NCBI RefSeq assembly: GCF_958445495.1
Contig: NZ_CAUCSQ010000095.1
Span: 1-5,501, forward strand
Length of the DNA stretch: 5,501 nucleotides
DNA from: an uncultured Bacteroides sp.
GTDB lineage: Bacteria; Bacteroidota; Bacteroidia; Bacteroidales; Bacteroidaceae
Direction of reading: 5' to 3'
How positions within the stretch are numbered: position 1 is the first letter of the stretch; each line of letters opens with the position of its first letter. Positions 1 through 5,501 of this stretch are shown here, one piece after another. The notes below the pieces were generated by a model, which ran no database searches, was not told the origin of the DNA, and worked only from the letters and a program-made list of their open reading frames with translations. Both the position numbers and the translations under genes were made by a program.

Positions 1-52
1 GGGGACCTCATGATTATGAATCATGCGCTCTAACCAGCTGAGCTATCCCGCC
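1..52 (-). tRNA. tRNA-Met (CAT), elongator type, 3' part cut off by the window edge
   Basis: Read on the minus strand from 52 to 1, the sequence folds as the 5' part of a tRNA: acceptor strand GGCGGGA (52-46), TA, D arm GCTC/GAGC closing a loop with the usual GG pair, then anticodon stem CATGA/TCATG around loop TTCATAA. The anticodon CAT lies at 18-16, followed by AGGTC and the start of the T stem. About 25 bases of the 3' end lie outside the window, so the T loop, the discriminator base and any encoded CCA cannot be seen. CAT can also mean initiator Met or lysidine-modified Ile. The first acceptor bases GG are not the unpaired C1 of initiators, and positions 4-5 are G-G rather than the C-C that TilS recognises in E. 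coli tRNA-Ile2. Elongator Met is therefore the best reading. Confidence 0.88.
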
Positions 53-73
53 ATTATTTCTTGATTGCGGGTG

Positions 74-104
74 CAAAGATAGATGTTTTTTTATAATCTC
101 CAAA
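74..104 (-). promoter_or_regulatory. Bacteroidota-type promoter of the tRNA-Met gene
   Basis: On the minus strand there is TTTG (104-101), a 19-base spacer, then TATCTTTG (81-74). The second box matches all defined bases of the Bacteroides -7 consensus TAnnTTTG, and the first matches the -33 TTTG. Transcription would begin roughly 5-7 bases past the -7 box, near 67-69, leaving a leader of about 15 bases before the mature tRNA 5' end at 52. The match and position are seen directly. Promoter activity is inferred from the known consensus of the primary sigma factor in this phylum. Confidence 0.82.
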
Positions 105-151
105 ACAAATTACAACTTTTTTGTGTTTTCCTTTTGAGAATAGATTTCATT

Positions 152-168
152 TCCCCGATTAACGGGGA
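152..168. repeat. Small GC-rich hairpin in the divergent intergenic region
   Basis: TCCCCG (152-157) and CGGGGA (163-168) are perfect inverted repeats around the five-base loop ATTAA, and a G-T pair can extend the stem (151/169). It is the only GC-rich stretch in an otherwise A/T-rich 224-base region between the tRNA and the START-domain gene. Neither strand has a run of T right after the stem, so it does not look like a standard intrinsic terminator. The role is unknown; it could be a leader structure or a binding site, or be without function. Confidence 0.4.
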
Positions 169-241
169 GTTTGAAGTTTATAAAAAGAAGATTTATTAAA
201 TAAAGTGCTAAAATTATACTACATATTTAGAAAAAAGTATT

Positions 242-249
242 TATCTTGG
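242..249 (+). promoter_or_regulatory. Weak candidate -7 box before the START-domain gene
   Basis: TATCTTGG matches five of the six defined bases of TAnnTTTG and sits 27 bases before the ATG at 277, a normal distance for a Bacteroides gene. I see no TTTG-like -33 box at a 19-21 base spacing, so the site rests on one imperfect box in A/T-rich sequence. A promoter must lie in this interval, because the neighbouring tRNA runs the other way, but this exact box is only the best guess. Confidence 0.3.
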
Positions 250-276
250 CGCACGTAAAAACAATTCGAAATTGCT

Positions 277-663
277 ATGAAAAAGGAAAAAATTCATTTG
301 GAGTATTTATTGAATGCGACATCTAAAAATATTCTTTGGGCGGCTATTAGTACCCCTACCGGGTTGGAAGACTGGTTTGCGGATAAAGTGATATCCGACG
401 ATAAAATTGTAGAATTCCATTGGGGGAAGACAGAACAAAGAAAAGCTGAAATTATAGCGATACGGTCTTTCTCTTTTATTCGTTTTCGTTGGTTGGATGA
501 TGAAAATGAACGTGATTATTTTGAGATAAAGATGACTTATAATGAGTTGACAAGTGATTATGTTTTGGAAATTACAGATTTCGCAGAGCCGGATGAAGTA
601 AGTGATATGGAAGAATTATGGGAGTCTCAAGTCGGTAAATTAAGAAGAACTTGTGGATTTTAG
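277..663 (+). CDS. START-like (SRPBCC / AHSA1-type) domain protein
   Basis: A 128-residue soluble protein with no signal peptide or membrane segment, so probably cytoplasmic. It reads as one helix-grip domain: a first strand with HLEYLLNAT (7-15), a short helix, the AHSA1-like stretch STPTGLEDWF (25-34), alternating beta strands through FSFIRFRWLDD (65-75), DYFEIKMT (80-87) and YVLEITDF (95-102), and a long amphipathic C-terminal helix (about 106-126). This fold makes a hydrophobic pocket, and members bind lipids, hormones or other small ligands or act with Hsp90. Nothing here identifies the ligand. The length fits the single-domain START-like proteins common in Bacteroidales. ATG 277 is the first in-frame start and gives the full first strand. 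The stop is 76 bases before the permease start, with a separate promoter between them, so it is probably its own transcription unit. The family call is firm; the molecular function is unknown. Confidence 0.87.
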   Translation: MKKEKIHLEYLLNATSKNILWAAISTPTGLEDWFADKVISDDKIVEFHWGKTEQRKAEIIAIRSFSFIRFRWLDDENERDYFEIKMTYNELTSDYVLEITDFAEPDEVSDMEELWESQVGKLRRTCGF

Positions 664-681
664 TTAACTTTCAACTAAAAA

Positions 682-713
682 TTTCCGATGCTCCTTTTTT
701 TGTGCTAATTTTG
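682..713 (+). promoter_or_regulatory. Promoter of the lptF-ribBA operon
   Basis: TAATTTTG at 706-713 matches every defined base of the Bacteroides -7 box TAnnTTTG. TTTC at 682-685, 20 bases upstream, is a three-of-four match to the -33 TTTG. Transcription should start about 5-7 bases after the box, near 718-720. That is only a few bases before ATG 722 and about 20 before ATG 740, which bears on the choice of start codon for the next gene. Activity is inferred from the consensus. Confidence 0.68.
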
Positions 714-739
714 CGTCTTAAATGCACGAACCTATTAAG

Positions 740-2638
740 ATGCTACGCATAAAGAAATTAGATATATTTATCGTAAAGAGCTTCATGTTGCTCTTTGTTG
801 GTACATTCTTCATCTGTCTGTTCATTTTTATGATGCAGTTTTTATGGAGATATGTAGACGAATTAGTCGGGAAGGGACTGGAGATGAGCGTAATGGCCCA
901 GTTCTTCTTTTATTCCGCATTGACATTAGTGCCAGTATCATTGCCGTTGGCAGTGTTACTGGCTTCTTTGATAACTTTCGGCAACTTCGGTGAGCGTTAT
1001 GAATTGTTGGCGATGAAGGCCGCTGGCATCTCCCTGCTCAAAATCATGCGTCCGCTTATCTTCTTTGTTTGCGGACTTGTGGGTGTTTCTTTTTATTTTC
1101 AAAATGTAGTAGGCCCTATTGCACAAGCTAAATTAGGTACTTTAATTCTTTCAATGAAACAGAAGTCGCCGGAGTTGGATATTCCGGAAGGTGTTTTCTA
1201 TTCGGAAATTCCCGATTATAATCTGAAAATCGCCCAAAAAGACCGGAAAACCGGTATGTTGTATGATGTGCTTATTTATAATCTGAAAGACGGTTTCGAA
1301 AATGCGCATATTATCTATGCGGATTCCGGGCGTTTGGAAATGACTGCTGACAAGCAACATCTTTGGTTGCATTTGTATAGCGGAGATTTGTTTGAGAATC
1401 TGAAGGCGCAAAGTATGAAATCCCAAAATGTACCTTACCGGCGTGAGTCATTCAGGGAGAAACATACGATTATTGAGTTCAATTCGGACTTTAATATGGT
1501 TGACGGTGAAATTATGGGACGCCAATCCAGTGCTAAGGATATGGCACAATTACAAAGTTCCATTGATTCGATGAAAGTCGTCGGAGATAGTATCGGAAGG
1601 CAGTATTATAAAGAAGTCTCCGAGGGGAATTTCCGTACATCCTATGGGTTGACGAAAGAAGATACCGTTAAGATAGAAAAGGCGAATATTCAAGAATATA
1701 ATATCGATAGCCTTTATCAGGCGGCGCCTTTGGTACAAAAGCAGAAAGTGATTTCTTCCGCTGCCAGCCGTGCGGAGAATATGGCCAGCGATTTGAGCTT
1801 CAAGAGTTACACGATGGAGAATAATGATTATGCAATTCGAAAACATAAGACGGAATGGCATAAAAAAATCACTATTTCGCTTTCTTGTTTACTGTTCTTT
1901 TTTATTGGAGCACCGTTGGGAGGTATTATTCGTAAAGGAGGCCTGGGAATGCCTGTGATTGTGTCGGTATTAGTGTTTATTATATACTATATTATAGATA
2001 ACACCGGATATAAAATGGCTCGTGACGGTAAATGGGTTGTCTGGATGGGGATGTGGACGAGTAGTGCCGTCCTTGCTCCGTTAGGTATTTTTCTGACCTA
2101 TAAGTCAAATAAAGATTCCGTGGTGCTTAATGCTGATGCCTATATCAACTGGTTTAAGAAGGTCATGGGAATTCGTAGCGTACGTCATTTATTCAAGAAA
2201 GAGGTTATTATCAATGATCCGGATTATAGGCGTATTCCTGGAGAGTTGGAGCAGCTTTCAGCGGAATGTAGGGCATATATCGCAAAAAATCGTTTGACAA
2301 AGGCACCTAATTATTTTAAGTTGTGGATGTCTGTAGAAAAAGATGATGAAGTGGTGGCTATCAATGACAGATTAGAGGCGTTGGTGGAAGAAATGTCCAA
2401 TACGAAGTCGGCGACTTTGATAGGAGCATTGAACAACTATCCTCTTATTCCCGTTTCTGCACATATACGCCCGTTTCATATATATTGGTTGAATCTGGTT
2501 GCAGGCATTATTTTCCCTGTCGGTCTGTTTTTCTATTTCCGTATCTGGGCTTTTCGTCTTCGCCTGGACAAAGATATGGAGCGAATCATAAAGAACAATG
2601 AACAAGTTCAATTCATCATACAGAAAATTAATAAATAA
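740..2638 (+). CDS. LptF/LptG family permease (YjgP/YjgQ), lipopolysaccharide export
   Basis: Inner-membrane permease of the Lpt system. With the ATPase LptB, LptF/LptG proteins extract lipopolysaccharide from the inner membrane and pass it to LptC and the periplasmic bridge. Numbering from ATG 740 (632 residues), membrane segments are about 14-36, 52-80 and 104-124, a large periplasmic region spans 125-370, and three more segments lie at 377-397, 403-421 and 430-454. The stretch ERYELLAMKAAG (85-96) matches the coupling helix that contacts LptB. E. coli LptF and LptG are about 360 residues. This protein is much longer because of an insertion in the periplasmic part (about 260-365) and a C-terminal extension (459-632) with another hydrophobic segment near 582-604. 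ATG 722 would add six residues (MHEPIK), but the promoter at 706-713 leaves almost no leader for it, and the family-like N-terminus starts MLRIKKLD. ribBA follows after five bases. I cannot tell LptF from LptG by eye, so no symbol is given. Confidence 0.9.
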   Translation: MLRIKKLDIFIVKSFMLLFVGTFFICLFIFMMQFLWRYVDELVGKGLEMSVMAQFFFYSALTLVPVSLPLAVLLASLITFGNFGERYELLAMKAAGISLLKIMRPLIFFVCGLVGVSFYFQNVVGPIAQAKLGTLILSMKQKSPELDIPEGVFYSEIPDYNLKIAQKDRKTGMLYDVLIYNLKDGFENAHIIYADSGRLEMTADKQHLWLHLYSGDLFENLKAQSMKSQNVPYRRESFREKHTIIEFNSDFNMVDGEIMGRQSSAKDMAQLQSSIDSMKVVGDSIGRQYYKEVSEGNFRTSYGLTKEDTVKIEKANIQEYNIDSLYQAAPLVQKQKVISSAASRAENMASDLSFKSYTMENNDYAIRKHKTEWHKKITISLSCLLFFFIGAPLGGIIRKGGLGMPVIVSVLVFIIYYIIDNTGYKMARDGKWVVWMGMWTSSAVLAPLGIFLTYKSNKDSVVLNADAYINWFKKVMGIRSVRHLFKKEVIINDPDYRRIPGELEQLSAECRAYIAKNRLTKAPNYFKLWMSVEKDDEVVAINDRLEALVEEMSNTKSATLIGALNNYPLIPVSAHIRPFHIYWLNLVAGIIFPVGLFFYFRIWAFRLRLDKDMERIIKNNEQVQFIIQKINK

Positions 2639-2643
2639 GTGTT

Positions 2644-3858
2644 ATGGAAGAGATTAAAATGGATAGAATAGAAGATGCGGTTGCCGATTTCAAAGAAGGC
2701 AAGTTTGTCATAGTAGTAGATGATGAAGATCGTGAGAATGAAGGTGATTTGATTATTGCTGCTGAAAAGATAACTCCTGAGAAAGTGAATTTCATGTTGA
2801 AACATGCACGCGGTGTACTTTGTGCGCCTGTCACTGTATCCCGTTGCAAAGAGTTGGATTTACCCCATCAGGTGAGTGATAATACCTCCGTGTTAGGAAC
2901 CCCTTTTACGGTTACTATCGATAAGTTGGAAGGTTGTACGACCGGGGTATCGGCGGCCGATCGTGCTGCCACAATCCGGGCATTGGCCGATCCTGCTTCC
3001 ACTCCGGCGACGTTCGGACGTCCCGGACACATAAATCCGTTGTATGCACAGGAAAAAGGAGTGCTCCGGCGGGCCGGGCATACAGAAGCAACTATTGATT
3101 TGGCCCGTCTTGCAGGGCTTTATCCGGCAGGTGCTTTGATGGAAATCATGAATGATGACGGTACGATGGCCCGTCTGCCTGAACTCCGTAAAATGGCGGA
3201 TGAACACGGATTAAAACTGATATCTATCCATGATTTGATTGTTTATCGTTTGAAACAAGAGTCAATCGTAGAGAAAGGAGTAGAGGTAAACATGCCTACC
3301 GAATACGGAATGTTTCGTCTGATTCCTTTCCGGCAGAAATCAAACGGACTGGAACATGTCGCCCTCTTCAAAGGAACATGGAATGAAGACGAACCGATTT
3401 TGGTACGGGTACATTCCTCTTGTGTGACCGGTGACATTTTTGGCTCTAAGCGTTGCGATTGCGGCGAACAACTGCATAAAGCAATGGAGATGATTGATGC
3501 TGCAGGGAAAGGAGTCGTGGTTTATTTGAACCAGGAAGGACGCGGAATCGGTTTGATGGAAAAAATGAAAGCTTATAAACTGCAAGAGGGAGGAATGGAT
3601 ACGGTTGATGCCAATGTCTGTCTGGGACATCTTGCCGATGAACGTGATTATGGAGTAGGAGCACAGATTCTTCGCGAGCTGGGAGTACATAAAATGAAAC
3701 TGTTGACAAATAATCCAGTAAAGCGCGTAGGCTTAGAAGCTTATGGATTGGAAATTGTAGAGAATGTGCCTGTCGAAACCATTCCCAATCCGTACAATGA
3801 AAGATATCTGAGGACGAAAAAAGAAAGAATGGGCCATACGTTGCATTTTAATAAGTAA
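2644..3858 (+). CDS. ribBA: Bifunctional 3,4-dihydroxy-2-butanone-4-phosphate synthase / GTP cyclohydrolase II
   Basis: A 404-residue cytosolic enzyme catalysing both entry steps of riboflavin synthesis. Residues about 6-205 form the RibB domain, which converts ribulose 5-phosphate to 3,4-dihydroxy-2-butanone 4-phosphate and formate. It has the acidic loop DDEDRENEGD (26-35), RRAGHTEA (142-149) and MEIMNDDGTMAR (166-177). E31, D35, R143, H146 and E167 align with E. coli RibB E38, D42, R150, H153 and E174 at a constant offset of seven. Residues about 208-404 form the RibA domain, which opens GTP to diaminohydroxy-ribosylaminopyrimidinone phosphate. Zinc cysteines C260, C271 and C273 and catalytic-region residues Y311, D332 and R334 align with E. 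coli RibA C54, C65, C67, Y105, D126 and R128. LTNNPVKR (354-361) is the usual late motif. Both halves therefore look active. ATG 2644 lies five bases after the permease stop, implying one transcript; ATG 2659 is a less likely start. No FMN riboswitch is visible upstream. Confidence 0.97.
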   Translation: MEEIKMDRIEDAVADFKEGKFVIVVDDEDRENEGDLIIAAEKITPEKVNFMLKHARGVLCAPVTVSRCKELDLPHQVSDNTSVLGTPFTVTIDKLEGCTTGVSAADRAATIRALADPASTPATFGRPGHINPLYAQEKGVLRRAGHTEATIDLARLAGLYPAGALMEIMNDDGTMARLPELRKMADEHGLKLISIHDLIVYRLKQESIVEKGVEVNMPTEYGMFRLIPFRQKSNGLEHVALFKGTWNEDEPILVRVHSSCVTGDIFGSKRCDCGEQLHKAMEMIDAAGKGVVVYLNQEGRGIGLMEKMKAYKLQEGGMDTVDANVCLGHLADERDYGVGAQILRELGVHKMKLLTNNPVKRVGLEAYGLEIVENVPVETIPNPYNERYLRTKKERMGHTLHFNK

Positions 3859-3871
3859 ATTGTCGCTTTGT

Positions 3872-3902
3872 TTTCATATATCAAATATAATCGCTTATTT
3901 TG
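3872..3902 (+). promoter_or_regulatory. Candidate promoter of the aminotransferase gene
   Basis: TTATTTTG at 3895-3902 matches five of six defined bases of TAnnTTTG. TTTC at 3872-3875 stands 19 bases upstream as a three-of-four -33 box. A start near 3908 would give a leader of about 33 bases to ATG 3941. The 82-base gap after ribBA shows no clear terminator hairpin, so read-through from the upstream operon is also possible. The boxes are seen; their use is inferred. Confidence 0.45.
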
Positions 3903-3940
3903 CAACGAATTTCACTCAACAACTATAAAGTAGATACAAA

Positions 3941-5134
3941 ATGAATCAATTATCAGATCGTTTGAACAGCTTGTCGCCGTCGGCGACGCTTGCCATGTCG
4001 CAAAAGAGCAATGAACTCAAAGCACAAGGCGTTGATGTTATTAACTTAAGTGTAGGAGAACCGGATTTTAATACTCCTGAACACATCAAAGAAGCTGCGA
4101 AAAAAGCCATTGACGATAACTTTTCTCGCTACTCTCCGGTCCCAGGTTATCCGGCTTTACGTAATGCGATTGTTGAGAAACTGAAAAAAGAGAACGGTCT
4201 GGAATATACAGCCGCACAGATTTCATGTGCAAATGGTGCGAAACAGTCTGTTTGTAATGTCATCCTTGCATTGGTCAATCCTGGTGACGAGGTGATTGTA
4301 CCGGCTCCATACTGGGTAAGTTATCCGGAAATGGTGAAGTTGGCGGAAGGTACCCCTGTGATTGTTTCTGCCGGTATTGAACAAGATTTTAAGATTACGC
4401 CGGCGCAATTGGAAGCCGCCATCACCCCGAAAACCAAAGCGTTGATTCTATGTTCACCATCCAATCCTACGGGGTCAGTCTATAGTAAGGAAGAATTGGC
4501 CGGATTAGCGGCAGTATTGGTGAAATATCCGCAAGTAGTGGTGATTGCTGATGAAATCTATGAACATATCAATTATGTTGGAGCCCATCAGAGCATCGCA
4601 CAGATTCCGGAAATGAAAGAACGTACGGTGATTGTGAACGGCGTGTCGAAAGCCTACGCAATGACTGGATGGCGAATCGGGTTCATTGCCGGTCCCGAAT
4701 GGATTGTGAAAGCTTGTAATAAGTTGCAGGGACAATATACCTCAGGTCCTTGTTCCGTCTCACAAAAAGCTGCAGAAGCCGCATATACAGGAACTCAGGA
4801 ACCGGTGAAGGAAATGCAGAAAGCTTTTGAACGCCGTCGTGACTTGATTGTGAAGTTGACTAAGGAAGTGCCTGGCTTTGAAGTGAATGTGCCGCAGGGA
4901 GCTTTCTATCTGTTCCCGAAATGCAGCTATTTCTTCGGAAAGAGCAATGGCGGACGCAAGATTGAGAATTCGGATGATTTGGCTATGTATTTGCTTGAAG
5001 AAGCTCATGTCGCATGTGTGGGGGGAACTTCATTCGGTGCGCCTGAGTGTATTCGTATGAGCTATGCCACAAGTGATGAGAATATTGCCGAGGCCATTCG
5101 TCGTATCAAGGAAGCATTGGCTAAATTGAAGTAA
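3941..5134 (+). CDS. Pyridoxal phosphate-dependent class I/II aminotransferase, aspartate aminotransferase-like
   Basis: A 397-residue fold type I aminotransferase, probably cytosolic, moving the amino group between aspartate (or a related amino acid) and 2-oxoglutarate. Visible landmarks in order: SPSATLAMS (12-20) and SVGEPDF (37-43) near the active-site entrance, YSPVPGYPALR (64-74), PYWVSYPEM (123-131) with W125 stacking on the cofactor ring, NPTG (175-178), DEIYEH (204-209) with D204 and Y207 holding PLP, SKAYAMTGWR (236-245) with Schiff-base lysine K237 and R245, and R372 in CIRMSYATSDE (370-380), which should bind the substrate alpha-carboxylate. K101 in the GAKQ motif lines up with Thermus thermophilus AspAT K109, which recognises the distal carboxylate of acidic substrates. 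That places the protein in the Thermus-like AspAT subgroup rather than with E. coli AspC. Some relatives also transaminate prephenate, so the true substrate is open. ATG 3941 gives the standard N-terminus. Terminators follow directly. Confidence 0.92.
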   Translation: MNQLSDRLNSLSPSATLAMSQKSNELKAQGVDVINLSVGEPDFNTPEHIKEAAKKAIDDNFSRYSPVPGYPALRNAIVEKLKKENGLEYTAAQISCANGAKQSVCNVILALVNPGDEVIVPAPYWVSYPEMVKLAEGTPVIVSAGIEQDFKITPAQLEAAITPKTKALILCSPSNPTGSVYSKEELAGLAAVLVKYPQVVVIADEIYEHINYVGAHQSIAQIPEMKERTVIVNGVSKAYAMTGWRIGFIAGPEWIVKACNKLQGQYTSGPCSVSQKAAEAAYTGTQEPVKEMQKAFERRRDLIVKLTKEVPGFEVNVPQGAFYLFPKCSYFFGKSNGGRKIENSDDLAMYLLEEAHVACVGGTSFGAPECIRMSYATSDENIAEAIRRIKEALAKLK

Positions 5135-5169
5135 GGGCTTATCGCGATTTTGTATAAACCGAATATAAA

Positions 5170-5229
5170 GGGTGTCAAAACTCATTTTTAAAAGAGATGA
5201 GTTTTTATCAGTAACTTGACAACCTTTTT
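5170..5229 (+). terminator. Two-tier intrinsic terminator after the aminotransferase gene
   Basis: An outer stem pairs 5170-5178 (GGGTGTCAA) with 5216-5224 (TTGACAACC), with one mismatch (5172/5222), and is followed at once by five T (5225-5229). Inside it, AACTCAT (5179-5185) pairs with ATGAGTT (5197-5203). The inner hairpin can take over two more A-T pairs and has its own short T run (5202-5206). It begins about 35 bases after the aminotransferase stop. Terminator function is inferred from stem plus T run. Confidence 0.65.
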
Positions 5230-5238
5230 CATAGCAAT

Positions 5239-5286
5239 AAAAAGAGCTGCATCATTACTCGAAAATAAAGTTTGATGCGGCTTTTT
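5239..5286. terminator. Intrinsic terminator, possibly bidirectional
   Basis: GCTGCATCA (5246-5254) pairs with TGATGCGGC (5273-5281), nine pairs including one T-G wobble, around an 18-base loop. Five T follow on the plus strand (5282-5286). Five A at 5239-5243, two bases before the stem, give a matching T run on the minus strand, so it could stop transcription from both sides. It is the second hairpin in series behind the aminotransferase gene. Confidence 0.72.
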
Positions 5287-5433
5287 AATGTCCCAATTAC
5301 AATCCGTCACTTTTCTAAGTGTTCAGTTTGATTTTGATTACATTCACCTTCATGAATCGTATCGCTGATAATTGACCTCTTATCCCGATTTTATAAATAA
5401 TAAAAAGGGACATTCAGTAAATAGTATAAAATT
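5287..5433. other. A/T-rich stretch with no convincing gene, within the 367-base right-hand intergenic region
   Basis: The region from the aminotransferase stop to the window end (5135-5501) has no credible coding sequence. The part between the second and third hairpins holds only short open frames: 26 codons on the plus strand from 5288 and 32 on the minus strand from 5413. Neither has recognisable motifs or start signals. An imperfect A/T-rich hairpin can form at 5383-5410 (TCCC/GGGA flanking TTTTAT/ATAAAA, loop AAATA). I recognise no RNA family here. Confidence 0.5.
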
Positions 5434-5477
5434 AGCCAACTAATTCATACTTTAAGTATGAATTAGTTGGCTTTTTT
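5434..5477 (+). terminator. Perfect 18-base-pair hairpin with T run
   Basis: 5434-5451 and 5455-5472 are perfect inverted repeats with a three-base TTA loop, and six T (5472-5477) complete an intrinsic terminator signature on the plus strand. On the minus strand the stem is followed by AATTTTAT, a weaker tract. No gene on the plus strand ends in the preceding 300 bases, where two other terminators already stand. It may block read-through into whatever begins to the right, or end a minus-strand unit entering from there. Confidence 0.7.
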
Positions 5478-5501
5478 GTATCTTTAGGTATTCCCCCGCA
5501 A

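Noticed and set aside
661..677. TAGTT/AACTA hairpin at the stop of the START-domain gene as a terminator
   Set aside because: The stem is five A/T-rich pairs with no T run after it, which is too weak to call.
1151..1861. Minus-strand open frames inside the permease gene, and similar ones inside ribBA and the aminotransferase
   Set aside because: They lie opposite well-supported coding sequence, have no family motifs, and are antisense shadows.
2600..2660. Possible FMN riboswitch before ribBA
   Set aside because: The gap to the upstream gene is five bases and none of the conserved RFN-element stems or motifs is present, so there is no room for one.
3886..3891. TATAAT before the aminotransferase as an E. 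coli-like -10 box
   Set aside because: The Bacteroidota primary sigma factor uses TAnnTTTG rather than TATAAT, and there is no TTGACA at the right distance. It is probably just A/T richness.
5288..5368. Plus-strand 26-codon open frame starting right after the second terminator
   Set aside because: It starts two bases after a terminator T run, has no promoter or leader, and has no recognisable sequence features.
5315..5413. Minus-strand 32-codon open frame
   Set aside because: It is short, lies in A/T-rich intergenic DNA, and has no start signals or known motif. It reads like chance coding.
5287..5414. Eight-base inverted repeat AATGTCCC (5287-5294) / GGGACATT (5407-5414) framing about 128 bases, like a miniature transposable element
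   Set aside because: One eight-base inverted match is about what chance gives in 367 bases (roughly 367 squared over 2, divided by 65536, near 1). The flanks (CTTTTT and CAGTAA) show no target-site duplication.

Overview
The window reads as a chromosomal housekeeping segment from a gut-type Bacteroides or close relative in the Bacteroidota. The signs are promoters of the TTTG / TAnnTTTG type (the clearest lies upstream of a minus-strand tRNA), no Shine-Dalgarno sequences before the start codons (A/T-rich leaders instead), and proteins that look like typical Bacteroides orthologues: a START-like domain protein, a long LptF/LptG-family permease, a fused RibBA and a class I aminotransferase. I had only the sequence, so the taxonomic call is pattern recognition, not a search result.

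Layout. Positions 1-52 hold the 5' two thirds of an elongator tRNA-Met on the minus strand, with its promoter at 74-104. It diverges from everything else, which is all on the plus strand. At 277-663 is a small START-like (SRPBCC) protein. A consensus -7 box at 706-713 then leads into an LptF/LptG-family permease (start taken as 740, alternative 722, end 2638). Five bases later comes ribBA (2644-3858), which encodes both entry enzymes of riboflavin synthesis in one chain. After an 82-base gap with its own weak promoter lies a PLP-dependent aspartate aminotransferase-like gene (3941-5134). The last 367 bases hold no convincing gene but carry three terminator-type hairpins (5170-5229, 5246-5286, 5434-5477).

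How the genes work together. The permease and ribBA almost certainly share a transcript, although lipopolysaccharide export and riboflavin synthesis are not directly linked. This looks like a growth-linked housekeeping operon. The aminotransferase probably has its own start and is closed off by the hairpins at 5170-5286. All four coding genes look intact, and the catalytic residues that can be placed by alignment to known enzymes are present.

I found no CRISPR array, toxin-antitoxin pair, phage gene, defence island or clearly new system. The points most worth a second look are the long extra domains of the permease, the lptF start site, and the very regular hairpin with no gene in front of it near the right edge.
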